Shown here: piece after piece, positions 1 to 12,900 of the stretch
Layout: the number at the start of each line of letters is the position of its first letter
Numbering within the stretch: the first letter of the stretch is position 1
Program-made: the position numbers and the translations under genes
DNA from: Candidatus Mycobacterium wuenschmannii
GTDB taxonomy: Bacteria; Actinomycetota; Actinomycetes; Mycobacteriales; Mycobacteriaceae
Reading direction: 5' to 3'
Length of the DNA: 64,000 nt
Assembly: GCF_030252325.1 (NCBI RefSeq)
Contig: NZ_CP126981.1
Coordinates: forward strand, 1,736,001 to 1,800,000
Notes under the pieces: model-generated
Database searches by the model: none
Told to the model about the DNA's origin: nothing
Seen by the model: the letters and a program-made list of their open reading frames with translations, nothing else

Positions 1-96
1 TAGGAGCGAGTTGGGATCGTCAGCGTCGTCGTCGTCAGCCGACGGTTGCGCACTCAGTCGTCGCTGAAGTCGCTCAGCGGGGAGTTCTGTTCGCAT
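1..96 (-). CDS. Possible 5' end of a leftward gene, cut by the window edge
   Basis: An open frame of 32 codons runs from an ATG at 96 to the left edge without a stop. The peptide begins MRTELPAERLQRRLSAQPSA and then becomes acidic (DDDD). I see no clear ribosome binding site in front of it, and no family can be named from so little sequence. It would be divergent from the gene that starts at 193. It may be chance, because GC-rich DNA often stays open for this length. Confidence 0.22.
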   Translation of the reverse strand, partial: MRTELPAERLQRRLSAQPSADDDDADDPNSLL

Positions 97-192
97 GTCG
101 GCGACGCTAGAGCGAGCCACCACCACCTCGGCGCCGTCGCGGCGCTCTCGACCGGCCGCTGTGGATCGATGGCAATCTGGGGATAATCGGCC

Positions 193-1116
193 ATGCCCCC
201 TTACCACGTCCAGGCCAGTACGAGCGCTGTCGAAATTTGGACGGGAAAGCGGATCCAATTCGGCAGTGAGAGCCGCGACGACTGGCAAAAAGCATTGAAA
301 GCGGATCTGCGACAAGCTTTTTCGAAATTGGACGTATCGCAGAGCGCATTGATTGCGGGCTACTACTACAGCAGCAGCCCCGTCGTGACAGACACCGAGA
401 ACAGCCTTTTTACCAATGTCGGCGAGACCATGCCGCGGGGCTCCTTCACGGCATTGAGTTTCGAGCGTGGCACGGACGCTCCGCCCGAGCCTCCGTGCTC
501 AGTCGACCTGATCAGCGGTCACCTCCACTACTACCGCTATCGCGTCGGTGGATCGTGGACGAGTTGGAGAGCCGGGCGAACACTTGCCCAATGGCACCAC
601 GTACCTCGCCGTGTCTCCGTCGGTACCGACACAGCGCGCCCAGTGTGGTTCGCCTTGCGCGAGGCCAACGCCGACGGACTCGTGGTCGTGTCAAACGACG
701 AGGACCTCGATCCGAATCAAAATTTCGGGTTGCGGATCACGGTGCACACGACGAAGACCGCATCGCACCGTCCGATCTCGAACAGTGAATTCGTCGTCGA
801 CGGAGCTATTGCCGCATTCCACAATGACCCGGTCGGTGATGACATCGTCGCGGCTGTTCTTCCCAGGCTGCCCGGCGTCACCGAAGACAGTTTGCGACAC
901 GCCCTGAGCAGTTGTGCGGGGCCGCTCTTTCCCACACCTGCGGTGCTGATCGAAAAGAACTCCGCTGTGCGGATCAGTCCCGCGGATCACCGCTGTTGGC
1001 TCGGCTCTTACAGCGTCCGGCAAGACTCGACCAGCCGGTGGCCCGAGTTCAGCGGGGAGCTCTTCACCCTGCTGCCGATTGATTCGGCAAAGGGTGATGG
1101 TGGCGATGCGCCCTAA
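193..1116 (+). CDS. Hypothetical protein, 307 aa, unknown function
   Basis: I do not recognise this protein. The ATG at 193 follows a GGGGAT element about nine bases upstream. There is no signal peptide or membrane helix, so it is predicted to be soluble and cytoplasmic. It is rich in Trp, Tyr and His (for example YYRYRVGGSWTSWRAG near residues 112-127) and has no motif I can assign. The early codons use AAA, ATT, TTT and TTC more than the neighbouring genes, which suggests a different history from the acyl-CoA dehydrogenases that follow. A 124-base gap separates it from the next gene, so it is probably not in their operon. Confidence 0.6.
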   Translation: MPPYHVQASTSAVEIWTGKRIQFGSESRDDWQKALKADLRQAFSKLDVSQSALIAGYYYSSSPVVTDTENSLFTNVGETMPRGSFTALSFERGTDAPPEPPCSVDLISGHLHYYRYRVGGSWTSWRAGRTLAQWHHVPRRVSVGTDTARPVWFALREANADGLVVVSNDEDLDPNQNFGLRITVHTTKTASHRPISNSEFVVDGAIAAFHNDPVGDDIVAAVLPRLPGVTEDSLRHALSSCAGPLFPTPAVLIEKNSAVRISPADHRCWLGSYSVRQDSTSRWPEFSGELFTLLPIDSAKGDGGDAP

Positions 1117-1240
1117 ATCACGCCCACCGGACCACAGGTGACTGTGCATTAACGATTCAGCCCCGAGCCGCCTGACTGGTTGGTTGGGCAGCCGGTTACC
1201 GTTCAGTACAGGTCTGACAGATCCAACGAAGGAGACTGCC

Positions 1241-2398
<1,158 letters not shown>

Positions 2399-2411
2399 GG
2401 CAGGAACTGAC

Positions 2412-3521
2412 ATGGACTTTCAACTGAGCGAAGAACAGACCCTGCTGCGCGACACCACCCGCGAACTGCTGTCGCGCAGCTACGACGCCGAAAGCCGGAT
2501 CAAGGCCGTGGAATCCGACCTCGGCTGGAGCCGCGAGGTGTGGAAGCAACTGGCCGAAACCGGCATTCTGGGACTGGGTTTCGATCCCGAGGAAGCCGGA
2601 CAGCTCGAGGTGATCACCGTGCTGACCGAGGTCGGTCGCCGGCTGGCACCCGAGCCCGTCATCCACGCGGCGCTCGGCCCCGGCGCGATCATCGCCGAGG
2701 TCGGCAACGAGGCCCAGCAGGAACTGCTCGGCGAGGTCGCGGAAGGCGAGCGGCTGCTGGCGTTTGCGCACCTCGAGCCCGGCGCCCGCGGCACGTCGCA
2801 CGACACCATCGCGACAACCGCCGAGCAGCAAGGTGATTCGTGGGTGCTGACCGGACACAAGAACCCGGTACTGGCCGGCGACTCCGCCGACACCCTGATC
2901 GTCAGCGCGAAGCTGCCCGACGGCGGCGTCGGCCTGTTCCTGGTCGACGGTGAAGCCGTCACCCGCCACCCGTACCGCACCTTCGACGGCCAGCGCGGCG
3001 CGCAGATCGACCTCGATAAGGCAGCCGGCGAGCCGCTGGGCGAGGGCGGCGACGCATCGACGGCGATCAGCAACGGTATCGTCCGTATTCAGTCCGCACT
3101 GAACGCCGAAGCGGTCGGCGCGATGGAGGAGGCCCTGCGGCTGACGACCGATTACCTGAAGCAGCGCAAGCAGTTCGGCGTCACGCTGAACACCTTCCAG
3201 ACGCTGACGCAGCGGTCCGCCGACATGTACGTCTCGCTGGAGCTGGCCCGCAGCATGAACCTCTACGCCGGGCTCTCGGTCGCCGACGGCAACTTCGACC
3301 CGGTGATCGCCGCCCGCGCCAAGCTGCAGATCGGCCGCTCGGGTCGCCACATCAGCCAGGAAGCCATCCAGTTGCACGGCGGCATCGGTGTGACCAACGA
3401 ATACCCGGTGGGCCACTACGCGGCCCGTCTGACCGCGATCGACCACACCCTCGGCTCATCGCAAGATCAGCTGCACGTGCTGATCGGTCAGGTCAACGAC
3501 TACGAAATCGTGACGCTCTAA
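2412..3521 (+). CDS. Acyl-CoA dehydrogenase, beta-type subunit (FadE)
   Basis: This 369-residue acyl-CoA dehydrogenase family protein starts 13 bases after the preceding one, with an AGGAACTG ribosome binding site. It keeps the C-terminal helical domain motif LHGGIGVTNEYPVGHYAAR near residue 320. Its N-terminal and central domains are diverged and lack the clear EPEAGSD-type segment of its partner. That is what is usually seen in the non-catalytic subunit of mycobacterial heterotetrameric dehydrogenases. I infer that the two proteins form one enzyme, with one FAD site per alpha-beta pair. Transcription is shared with both neighbours: the next gene begins eight bases downstream. Confidence 0.92.
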   Translation: MDFQLSEEQTLLRDTTRELLSRSYDAESRIKAVESDLGWSREVWKQLAETGILGLGFDPEEAGQLEVITVLTEVGRRLAPEPVIHAALGPGAIIAEVGNEAQQELLGEVAEGERLLAFAHLEPGARGTSHDTIATTAEQQGDSWVLTGHKNPVLAGDSADTLIVSAKLPDGGVGLFLVDGEAVTRHPYRTFDGQRGAQIDLDKAAGEPLGEGGDASTAISNGIVRIQSALNAEAVGAMEEALRLTTDYLKQRKQFGVTLNTFQTLTQRSADMYVSLELARSMNLYAGLSVADGNFDPVIAARAKLQIGRSGRHISQEAIQLHGGIGVTNEYPVGHYAARLTAIDHTLGSSQDQLHVLIGQVNDYEIVTL

Positions 3522-3529
3522 GAGACGAG

Positions 3530-3952
3530 ATGGCCGAACTCACAACGGAAGTCGTCGAGTTCCTGACCGAAGGCACGCGCACCGCGATGCTGGGGTTCTT
3601 GGCTGCCGACGGACGACCGCTGGTAACGCCGGTGTGGTTCATCGTCGACAACGGGCAGCTGGTCTTCAACACCGGCGCCGAGAGCGCCAAAGGCCGTGCC
3701 CTGGCCAGGGATTCGCGCGTCACGATGTGCGTCGACGATCCACACCCGCCCTTTTCGTTCGTTCAGGTGCAGGGCGTCGCCACCACGTACGACCATGCCG
3801 GGGATTCGCTCGAGATCGCGACGCGGATCGGCAGCCGCTACATGGGCGCCGATCGCGCCGCGGAGTTCGGGCGGCGCAACGCCGTGCCCGGCGAGCTGGT
3901 GGTGCGGGTTCAGCCGACGAAGGTCAACGCGACCTTTCGTGTCACCGACTGA
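3530..3952 (+). CDS. PPOX-class split-barrel flavin/F420-dependent protein
   Basis: The 140-residue product has the small split beta-barrel pattern of the pyridoxamine-5'-phosphate oxidase-like superfamily. An N-terminal stretch (GFLAADGRPLVTPVWF, residues 22-37) is followed by FNTGAESAKGRALARDSRVTM, the usual cofactor-phosphate-binding strand and helix. In mycobacteria most proteins of this size class bind F420 or FMN and reduce small substrates. The gene starts eight bases after the acyl-CoA dehydrogenase stop and so completes a three-gene operon. It converges on the giant PKS with only 12 bases between stop codons, so any terminator must lie within coding sequence. Substrate unknown. Confidence 0.85.
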   Translation: MAELTTEVVEFLTEGTRTAMLGFLAADGRPLVTPVWFIVDNGQLVFNTGAESAKGRALARDSRVTMCVDDPHPPFSFVQVQGVATTYDHAGDSLEIATRIGSRYMGADRAAEFGRRNAVPGELVVRVQPTKVNATFRVTD

Positions 3953-3964
3953 ACCCGCCTCCCA

Positions 3965-6900
3965 TCAACTCTGCTCTGCGGCCGGCTCGGACTCCGATTC
4001 TGCCGCAGCGGATTCCAATCCATTCGAGGACCCGTTCGACGAGCCGTTAGATGACGCCTCCGCCGGCTTCTCCTCGGCTTCGGCCTCGGCCTCCGCAGCG
4101 GGTGCCGCGTCACCCGGCTCCTCGGCGTCGGGCATCTGCGCCGCGAGGTACTCGCCCAGCCCGCCGATCGTCGGGTAGTCGAACACCGCGGTGGCGTTGA
4201 TCGTGAACTTGCCACCGAACTGGCTGTGCAACCGGTTGCGCAGTTCGACCGCCATCAGCGAGTCGGTGCCCAGGTCCAGGAATCGGCTCGTCGCCGCCGG
4301 CGGCTGCGCCAGCCGCAGGAAGCCCTGCACCTCTCGCTGGAGGAACTCGGTGATGAATGTCGCGCGCTCCGACACCGGGAGCTCCTGCAGCTGCTTGAGC
4401 AACTCGCTGTCGACGACCTCGGCCATCTCGCTCGGCAACACCAGATCCAGGATCGGCGGCCGCGAGCTACCCATCACCTTTGCCGCCCGCGCCCAGTTGG
4501 CCTTCAGCACGGTCGCCTGACCGGTGCCATTGGCCACCACCTCGGCGAGGGCACCGAGGGCGCCCGAGGCGTCCAGCGGCAGCAGACCCTGCGCACTGAT
4601 GTTGGAGCTCGCCGCCTCCGACGAGGCCATCCCGCTGCCGCCCCACGGACCGAAGTTGATTCCGGTGGCCGGCAGGCCGTGCGCCTTGCGGTCCGCGATC
4701 AGACCGTCGAGCAACGCGTTGGCCGTCGAGTAGTTCGCCTGTCCCGGGGGGCCGAGCAAGCTCGACACCGACGAGGACACGATGAAGAAGTCGAGCTTGT
4801 CGTCCCTCGTCAGCCGGTCCAGGTGCAACGCGCCAAGCGCCTTGGGCGCCAACGTCGTCCGGAACCGGTCCAGGTCCTGCGCGTTGAGCAGAGCGTCGTC
4901 GAGGACACCGGCCAGATGCGCGACACCCGCGAGCGGTGGAAGCTCACCGCGGATGCGCTCCAGCAGCTTCTCGACGTCCGACTCCTCGCCGACATCGGCC
5001 GAGAAGGTGTGCACGCGCGTCTTGTACCGCTCGGTGATGTCGTCGATCTTGCGCTGCGTCTCCGCGTCCGGCTCGCGCCGGCTGGTCAGCACGATCTCGC
5101 CGGCCCCGAGCTGCGCCAGGTACGACGCGGTGGCCAGACCGATGGCACCCAGACCACCGGTGATCAGGTAGGTCCGATCCGGCCGCGGCGCAAGCGGATT
5201 CGGCATCTGGCAGACGATCTTGCCGATGTGCCGAGCCTGCTGCATGCGACGGAACGCCGTCCTGGCCTCGGTCAGCGGGTAGACCTCCGCGGGCAGCGGC
5301 GTCCACTCCCCCTTGGCCAACCCGTCCGACACCTCGGTGAGCAGGTCGCGGATGCGATCCGGCTCCTGGAACATCACCGTGTCCAACGCGACGATCTCGT
5401 AGGCGATGTCGGGCCGGGCCTCGGCCATCTGCTCCGCGGTCCAGATGTCGCGCTTGGCAATCTCGGCGAAGCGGCCGTTCTTGGCGGTCGCCCGCACGGT
5501 CGCCTCGATGAACCCCTCGCTGGTCAGCGAGTTGAGCACCACGTCGACACCTTCGCCACCCGTGTCCGCCAGGATCTGGTCGGCGAAATCGGTTGTGCGC
5601 GAGTCATACACGTGCTTGACGCCGAGCTTGCGCAGCGTCGACCGCTTGAAGGTGCTCGCCGTGGCGTAGACCTCCGCCCCGTGCTGTTGCGCCATCTGAA
5701 TGGCGGCCAGTCCGACACCACCGCTGGCGGCGTGGATCAGCACCTTGTCACCCGGGTTCAGCCCCGACCAGTCGAACGACAGCCGCACCGTCAGCGCTGC
5801 GGCCGGAATGGTCGCTGCCTCAACGGCACTCACCCCGTCCGGGATCGGCGCCAGGAACTGCGCCGGCACGTTGAACCGGCTGGCGAAGGCGCCCTGCATC
5901 GAGCCGTAGACCCGCTGACCGACCTCGACATGGCTCACGCCCTCACCCAATTGGGTTACGGTGCCGGCGAAGTCGCCGCCGACCGGACCCGGGTCACCCG
6001 GGTAGAGGCCGAGCACGTTGAGCACGTCGCGGAAGTTCAGACCGGCGGCCTCCACCCGCACCTGCACGTAGCCAGGCTCCGGCGCCTCGACCTCCTTCTC
6101 GGTCAGCCGCAGGTTGTCGATCGCGCCGCGCTCGGTCGGCAGCAGGGCGTAGTCGTCGGCCCGCGGCACGTTGAGGTGACCGCTACGCGACCACTGCAGC
6201 AACCGCGATGCCAACGCCTTGCCTTGGCGCACAGCCAGTTCCGGCTCGTCCACCGGCTCGGCCAGTAGACCGGCCAGCAGCTGCACGGCCTCCGGCGAAC
6301 CGTCGACGTCGATCAGCTTGCTGCGCAGACCGGGCTCCTCGTTGAGGACGGTCCGGCCGAGGCCCCACAGGGCCGCCTGCACCGCATCGACCGGCTCACC
6401 GGATTCGGTGGCCACCGCTCGCTCGGTGACGACCCACAGGCCGCCCGGCAGCTTCACCGAGTTGTCCGCCTGTGCGGTGTGTACCGCGCTGAGCAGGTTC
6501 TCGATCTCGGCTTCGAGGCGCTTGGTCGCGTCGGCCGTCGACTCCTCGGACTTGCGCCCGGAGCTGCGCCAGACGATGCCGGCGTACGGCATGCCCTTCT
6601 CGTGTGCCTGCGCCAGCACCTGGCCCAGCAGCTCGGAGTCGCCGGTCCGGTCGAACGGGATGCAGCCCGGCAGCGCGGCCGCCAGCTCGCTGAACCCGGC
6701 GACGAGCCAGGTACCGCTCGGGCTGGTGGCCTCCTCCTTCGGCGCGATCGGCACCTCGTGCCAGCCGAGGGTGTAGAGCAGCCGGGTGGCGTCGCCACCG
6801 AGCCCGCGCAGCAACGCCTCTCGCGGCGCCCGCTTCACGGTGAAGCCGCGGATCCCACCCAGGTTCTTGCCGTCCCGATCGATGTAATCGAGGTCGAACA

Positions 6901-9900
6901 CCTGGGTCTCGCTGTCGAGTTCGCTGGTGTGCCACTTTGCCTTGCAATAGAACCGGCGCGGCATCTTGTCCTTCAGCGTCACCTGCTCGTAGCGCAACGG
7001 CAGGAACAGTCCGTTGACGCCCTGCTCGGCGGCGCGCAGCGCCGGGAACGCGGGGAACGCGACACCGGTGCACAGGTCCATCAGCACCGGGTGCATCGGC
7101 TCGGTGCCGAGGTTCTCGGTGAGTTCTTCACCGACCGAGATGTCTCCGATGGCCTCACCGTCGCCGAGCCACAGGGACTTCAGCGACCCGGACCAGTTCG
7201 GACCCCAGTGCAGTTCCATGTCGTCGAACGTCTCGAACAGCTCCTGCGGACGCATGCGCTCCATCCGCTCGATCGCGGCGTCGATCGCCTCCTCGGGCTC
7301 GGTGACTTCCGGCTGCTCACCGGGACCGGCGATCGCAGTGCCGTCGGCGTTCAGTGACCAGTCGGCGTCCTTCACACCGAACGGCCGGCTGTGCACCTGG
7401 AACTTCCAGCCCTCTTCCAGCGGGCTCAGCGTCAGCTGCACCTCACGAGAAGCCTTCTCCGGCAGGATGATCGGCTCGTAGAAGAAGACCTCCTTGACGT
7501 GCGCCGGGGTACCGACTGCGGCCAAGGCCATCGCGGCGTAGGTGGCACCGGGCACCACGACGGTGCCGTAGATGACGTGGTCGTTGAGCCACGGCTGCGA
7601 CTTGACCGACAGCCGGCTGGTGTAGACCGAGTCGCCGGACGCCAGATCCTTTCCGCTGCCCAGCAATCCGGACATCGCGGGACCGTCGACGGTGATCGCC
7701 GAGCTCTTCGGCCAGAAGCGACGGCGCTGGAACGGATACGTCGGCAACTCCAGCCGGCGGCCGTGCTGCTGGTGCAGCGCCTCGAACTTCGGCCGGTGGC
7801 CGCTGACGTAGGCGTTGGCCAGTGCGTCCGCGATCTGACCGCGGTCCGCGACGCCCTTGCGCAGCGAGACGATCGCCCGTGGCGAGGACAGGTGCTCGGG
7901 CCAGACCTGCACCGCGGCACCGGTCAGCACCGGCTGCGGGCCGATCTCCATCAGCACCGCGCAGCCCAGGGCGGCGACGGTGCGCACACTCTCGGAGAAC
8001 TGCACCGGCTGCCGCGAGTGCTTGCGCCAGTACTGCGCGTCCAGCGGCGTCTCCGCCGTCAAGATCGACCCGGTGCGGTTGCAGACCAGCGGCAGCGTCG
8101 GCGTCGCGAACTCGAATTGGCTTGCGAACGATTCGAATTCACCGAGCACCGGCTCAAGCAGCTCCGAGTGGAACGCGTGGCTGGTCTCCAGCCACGTGCA
8201 CCGCACCCCGTCGTCGCTGAACTTCGCAACGACCTGCTCGAGGTCTTCACCCGGGCCCGACAGCACGGTGTTGGGGCCGTTGTAGGCACCGACCGACAGC
8301 TTCGGGAATTCGCTGGCGACCTGCTCGACCTGCTTGGGGTCGGCGAACACCGCGACCATCCGACCGCCCGCGGGCAGGCTGCCGAACAGCCGGCCACGCT
8401 CGGCCATCAGCCGCGCGCCGTCCTCGAGGCTGAGCACCCCGGCGACGCACGCCGCCGCGTACTGGCCCACGCTGTGGCCCAGCACCACGTCGGGCTCGAT
8501 GCCCCACGACTGCCACAACCGGGCCAGGCCCATCTCGACGGCGAACAGCGCCGGCTGCGCGTTGGACGTGTGCTTCAGCCGTTCTCCGGCCTTACCGCCG
8601 GTTTCGCGGTCGGTCTGGAAAATCACGTCGAGCAACGGCTCCGGCAACAGCCCGCTGACCGCGTCGGCGCAGCGCTTCACCGTGTCGGCGAAAACCGGCT
8701 CGGAGGCGAATAATTCGCGTGCCATGCCGGGGTACTGGCTGCCCTGGCCGGTGAACAGCCACGCCGTCGTCGGCCGGTCGGTGCATTCGCCACGCACCAC
8801 GCCGGGACGCAATTGACCCGCGGCCAGATCGGCCAGGCCCGCCGTCGCGGTCTGCACGGAGTCCACCACCAGCGCGGCACGGTGCTCGAAGTGCGAGCGA
8901 CCCACGCCGGCCGTCAGCGCCACCTGGGCGATGTCGACGTCCGGGTTGTTGCCCAGCCAGGCGCCGTAGCGTTCGGCCAACTCGACCAGCGCCTCCGGCG
9001 AGCGCGCCGACAGCGGTAGCACGTTGACCGTCGCCCCTTCGCCACTCGACTCCGGCTGTGCGGCACCGTCATCCGTGGGTTGCTCGTCGATGATCACCGG
9101 CTGCGGCGCCGGCGCTTCCTCGATCAGCACGTGCGCGTTGGTGCCGGTGAACCCGAAGGAGCTCACACCTGCGCGGCGCGGCCTGCCGTTGGCTTCCCAC
9201 GGCGTCGACTTGTCGACCACCTTGACCGGCAGCGAGCCCCACGGGATGTGCGGCGACGGGTTGTCGAAGTGCAGGCTCTGCGGCAGCACGCCGTTCTGCA
9301 GCGACAACACCACCTTGATCAAACCCGCTGCGCCCGAAGCGGATTCGGTGTGACCGATGTTGGTCTTCACCGAGCCCATCAGCAGCGGGCGGTTGGCGTC
9401 GCGGGATGCGCCGTAGACCGCGCCCGCCGCCTGCACCTCGATCGGGTCGCCGAGCGGGGTGCCCGTTCCGTGTGCCTCCAGGTAGTCGACGTCGCCGCCG
9501 GCCAGCCCGGCTCGCGCCAGCGCCGTGGCGATAAGCCGTTGCTGCGCACCACCGTTCGGCACCGTCAGGCCGCTGGACGCACCGTCCTGGTTGACCGCGC
9601 TGCCCGGGATCACCGCGGCGATCCGGTCGCCGTCGCGCTCGGCGTCGCTGAGGCGCTTGAGCACCAGGATGCCGCAGCCCTCACTGCGGACGTAGCCGTC
9701 GGCCGACGCGTCGAAGGTCTTGCACTGGCCGACCGGCGACAGCATCCGGGCGCGCGAGGCGGCGACCACGGTCACCGGGCTCAGCAGCACGTTGACGCCG
9801 CCGGCCACCGCGAGATCGCAGTCACCGGAGTGCAATGCCTGCACGGCCTGGTGCACCGCCACCAGCGAAGAACTGCAGGCGGTGTCGACCGCGACCGCGG

Positions 9901-12900
9901 GTCCTTCGAAGCCGAGCGCGAAGGCCACCCGGCCGGAGATCGCGTTCAGCGCGTTTCCGGTGATGAAGTACGGCTCGATCTTGTCGATCGACTCTGCCGA
10001 CAGCAGGTGGGCGTACTCGTTGGCAGCGACACCGGCGAAGATGCCGGTTCGGCTGCCGCGCAACGACGCCGGTGAGTAGCCGGCCCGCTCCAGACCCTCC
10101 CAGACCGTCTCGAGCATCAGCCGCTGCTGCGGCTCGATCCACACGGCCTCACGCGGCGAGATACCGAAGAACTCGGGGTCGAATCCGTCGATGCCGTCCA
10201 GGAATCCACCGAAGCGGGTGTACGTCTTGCCCGCGGTGTCGGGGTCCGGGTCGTAGAACTCGTCGATGTCGAAGCGGTCCTCGGGAACCTCCCGGATCGC
10301 GTTGACACCACCGGACAGCAAGTCCCAGAACGCTTCCGGGTTGGGAGCGCTGGGGAACCGGCACGACACCGCGATGATCGCAATCGGCTCGTCGGAGCGG
10401 GCCACCGCGGTCGCCAGTGCCGGCCCGGCCTTCTCGGTCAGCTCCAGCACGTCGCTGAGCAAGTAGTCCACCGTGTCGGACAGGCGCGGGTGATCCATCG
10501 CCAGCGTCGCCGGGATTTCCTTGCCCACGTTCTGCTCCAGGCGGCGCCGCAGTTCGACGGCCATCAGCGAATCCATGCCGAGGTCGAAGAACCCGGCGTC
10601 CTCGCGGATCTCCGACGGATCGACCCGGGTGACATCCGCGACCGCGTCGCGCAGGAAGTCCGACAAGATCTTACGGCGTTGCTGCACAGGTGCATTGGTG
10701 AGCCGCTCGACCAGTTCGGTCTTGCCGTTCACCGTCGTCGCCGGCACCGCGCTGGGCACCTCGCGCTCGAGTTCGGCGAGGAACGCCCGCCGACCGGATC
10801 CCTGGTACAGCGGCAGGAACTTCGCCCAGTCGATGCGGGCCACCACACCCGACGCGGCGCCTTCGGTGCCGGAGATCGCGATCAGGTCGGCCAGGCCCGC
10901 CAACGCGTCGGCCGGGGCCAGCGTCTTGATGCCGCGCTTGCCGAGCTTGGCACGCGACTCCGCGTCGGCCATGCCCGTCGACCACGGACCGAAGTTCGCG
11001 CTGACACCGGCGATGCCCTGCTCGCGCAGGCGCCAGGTCAGGCCGTCCAGGAAGGCGTTAGCCGCGCCGTAGGCGGTCTGCCCGTATCCGCCCCACACCG
11101 AGGCGATCGACGACGTCGTGATGAAGAAGTCGAGATTCAGATCCGTCGCGGCTTCACTGAGGTACCAAGCACCCCAGACCTTTCCGGCGAAGACTCGGTC
11201 GACTTCGGCGTCCTCGAGGTCGCTCAGCGGGGTGGTGCTGATTTCACCGGCGGCATGCGCGATGCCCGCCAGCGGCGGCAGGTCGGCCTTGATCTCGGCC
11301 AACAGTCGCGACACGTCATCCGCATCGGCGACGTCCGCCGTGACGACGCGGATGTCACTGCCGTGCTGCTCGCCCAACGCGTTGATGCGCTGCTGCGCGG
11401 CGTCGCTCGGGGAACGGCGACTGGTCAGCACCAGATGCTTGGCACCGTTGGCGGCCAGAAATCCGGCGATCTCCAATCCGATCGAGCCCAGGCCACCGGT
11501 CACCAGATACGTTGCGTCGTCGCGCAACGCCAGCGGCGTGGCGCTCGTCGCGGCCGGCCGGCGAACCAGTCGCGGTACGTAGACCGACTGCTCGCGAATC
11601 GCGAACTGCTCTTCGCGGCGCGTCTGGTCGGACACCAGGTTGATGACCCGCGACCACTCGTCGGCGGTGCCTTCGGACAGATCCGCCAGGCCGCCCCACA
11701 GCTGCGGCAGCTCCAGGGAGGCGGCGCGGCCAAAGCCCCACAGGGCGGTCTGCTCGGGCGACACGGTGTCGGTGTCGGTAATACGTTGCGCCCCACGGGT
11801 TACCACCCAGATCGGCGCCCGCAGCTCGGCGGCCGCCGCGGCGCGGAAGAGTCGACGCGTGCCGGCCAGCACCTGCTGCTGCACCCGCTGCAGCGACCGC
11901 TGCGACGGCACGGTGTCGCCCTCGAGGGCCGCGACGTTGACGATGCGCAGCGACGGCGACTCGTCGGCGGCGGCGCGCAACGCGGCCGTCAACTCCTGCT
12001 CGTCGGCATCCGAGGCCGGCAGTCCGAGGATGCGGTGCTGCTGGCCCGCGGCGCCCAGCGCCTCGATCAACGGTGCGACCGCGTCACCGTTCTCACCGAT
12101 GAGCAGCCAGGTGGCCGGCTCACCGAGATCGGCGGGCGCCGCTGCGTTGATCTTGTCCCACCGGAATTCGTAACGCGCGTCGGAGATCGACTTGGTCTTG
12201 CGCTGCGCATTGTGTTGCGCCGCGAGCTTTGTCAGCACGCTCAGGGTCTGGCCGTCGTCGGCACCACCGAGCAGTTTGGCCAGGTCCTCGATCTTGCCGT
12301 CCTCGAGCAGGCGCACGGTCTCGCTGGTCGACGCCACGTGCGACTGCTGCGTCGGCAGCTCGCGGTTCTCCCGGAACCAGTACTGGCGGTGCTGGAACGG
12401 GTAGGTCGGCAGGTCGACCTTGCGTGCCGAACCATGCTGCACGGCAGCGAAGTTCGGCAGCGCGCCGAGTGCGTATGCGTCCGCGAGGGCTTCGGTGATC
12501 TGGCGGTGGTCGGCGGTGTTCTTACGCAGCGAGGCGATCGCACGCGGCGAGGTCGCCGGGTCCGGCCAGGCGCGCAGCGCCGACGCGGTGAGCACCGGCT
12601 GCGGGCCGATCTCCAGCAGCACCTTGCAGCCGAGTTCGGAGAGCGTCTGGACGCTCTTCGCGAACTCGACCGGCTGGCGCGCGTGGCGACGCCAGTAGTT
12701 GCCGTCCAGCTTCTGGCTACGACCGATCACCGCACCGGTGCGGTTGTCGATCAGGATGCGTTGCGGCGAAGTGTATTTGAAGCCATCGGCGTACTTCTCG
12801 AACTCGTCGAGGATCGGGTCCAGCAGTGCCGAGTGGAACGCGTGGCTGGTCTCCAGCCAGTCGCAGCGCACGCCGTCGGCGGTGAGCTTCGACACCGCCT

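Noticed and set aside
4226..6268. Long plus-strand frame (680 codons) opposite module 2 of the PKS
   Set aside because: Same reason: composition-driven shadow of the ER/KR/ACP coding sequence, Arg- and His-rich with no recognisable motif.
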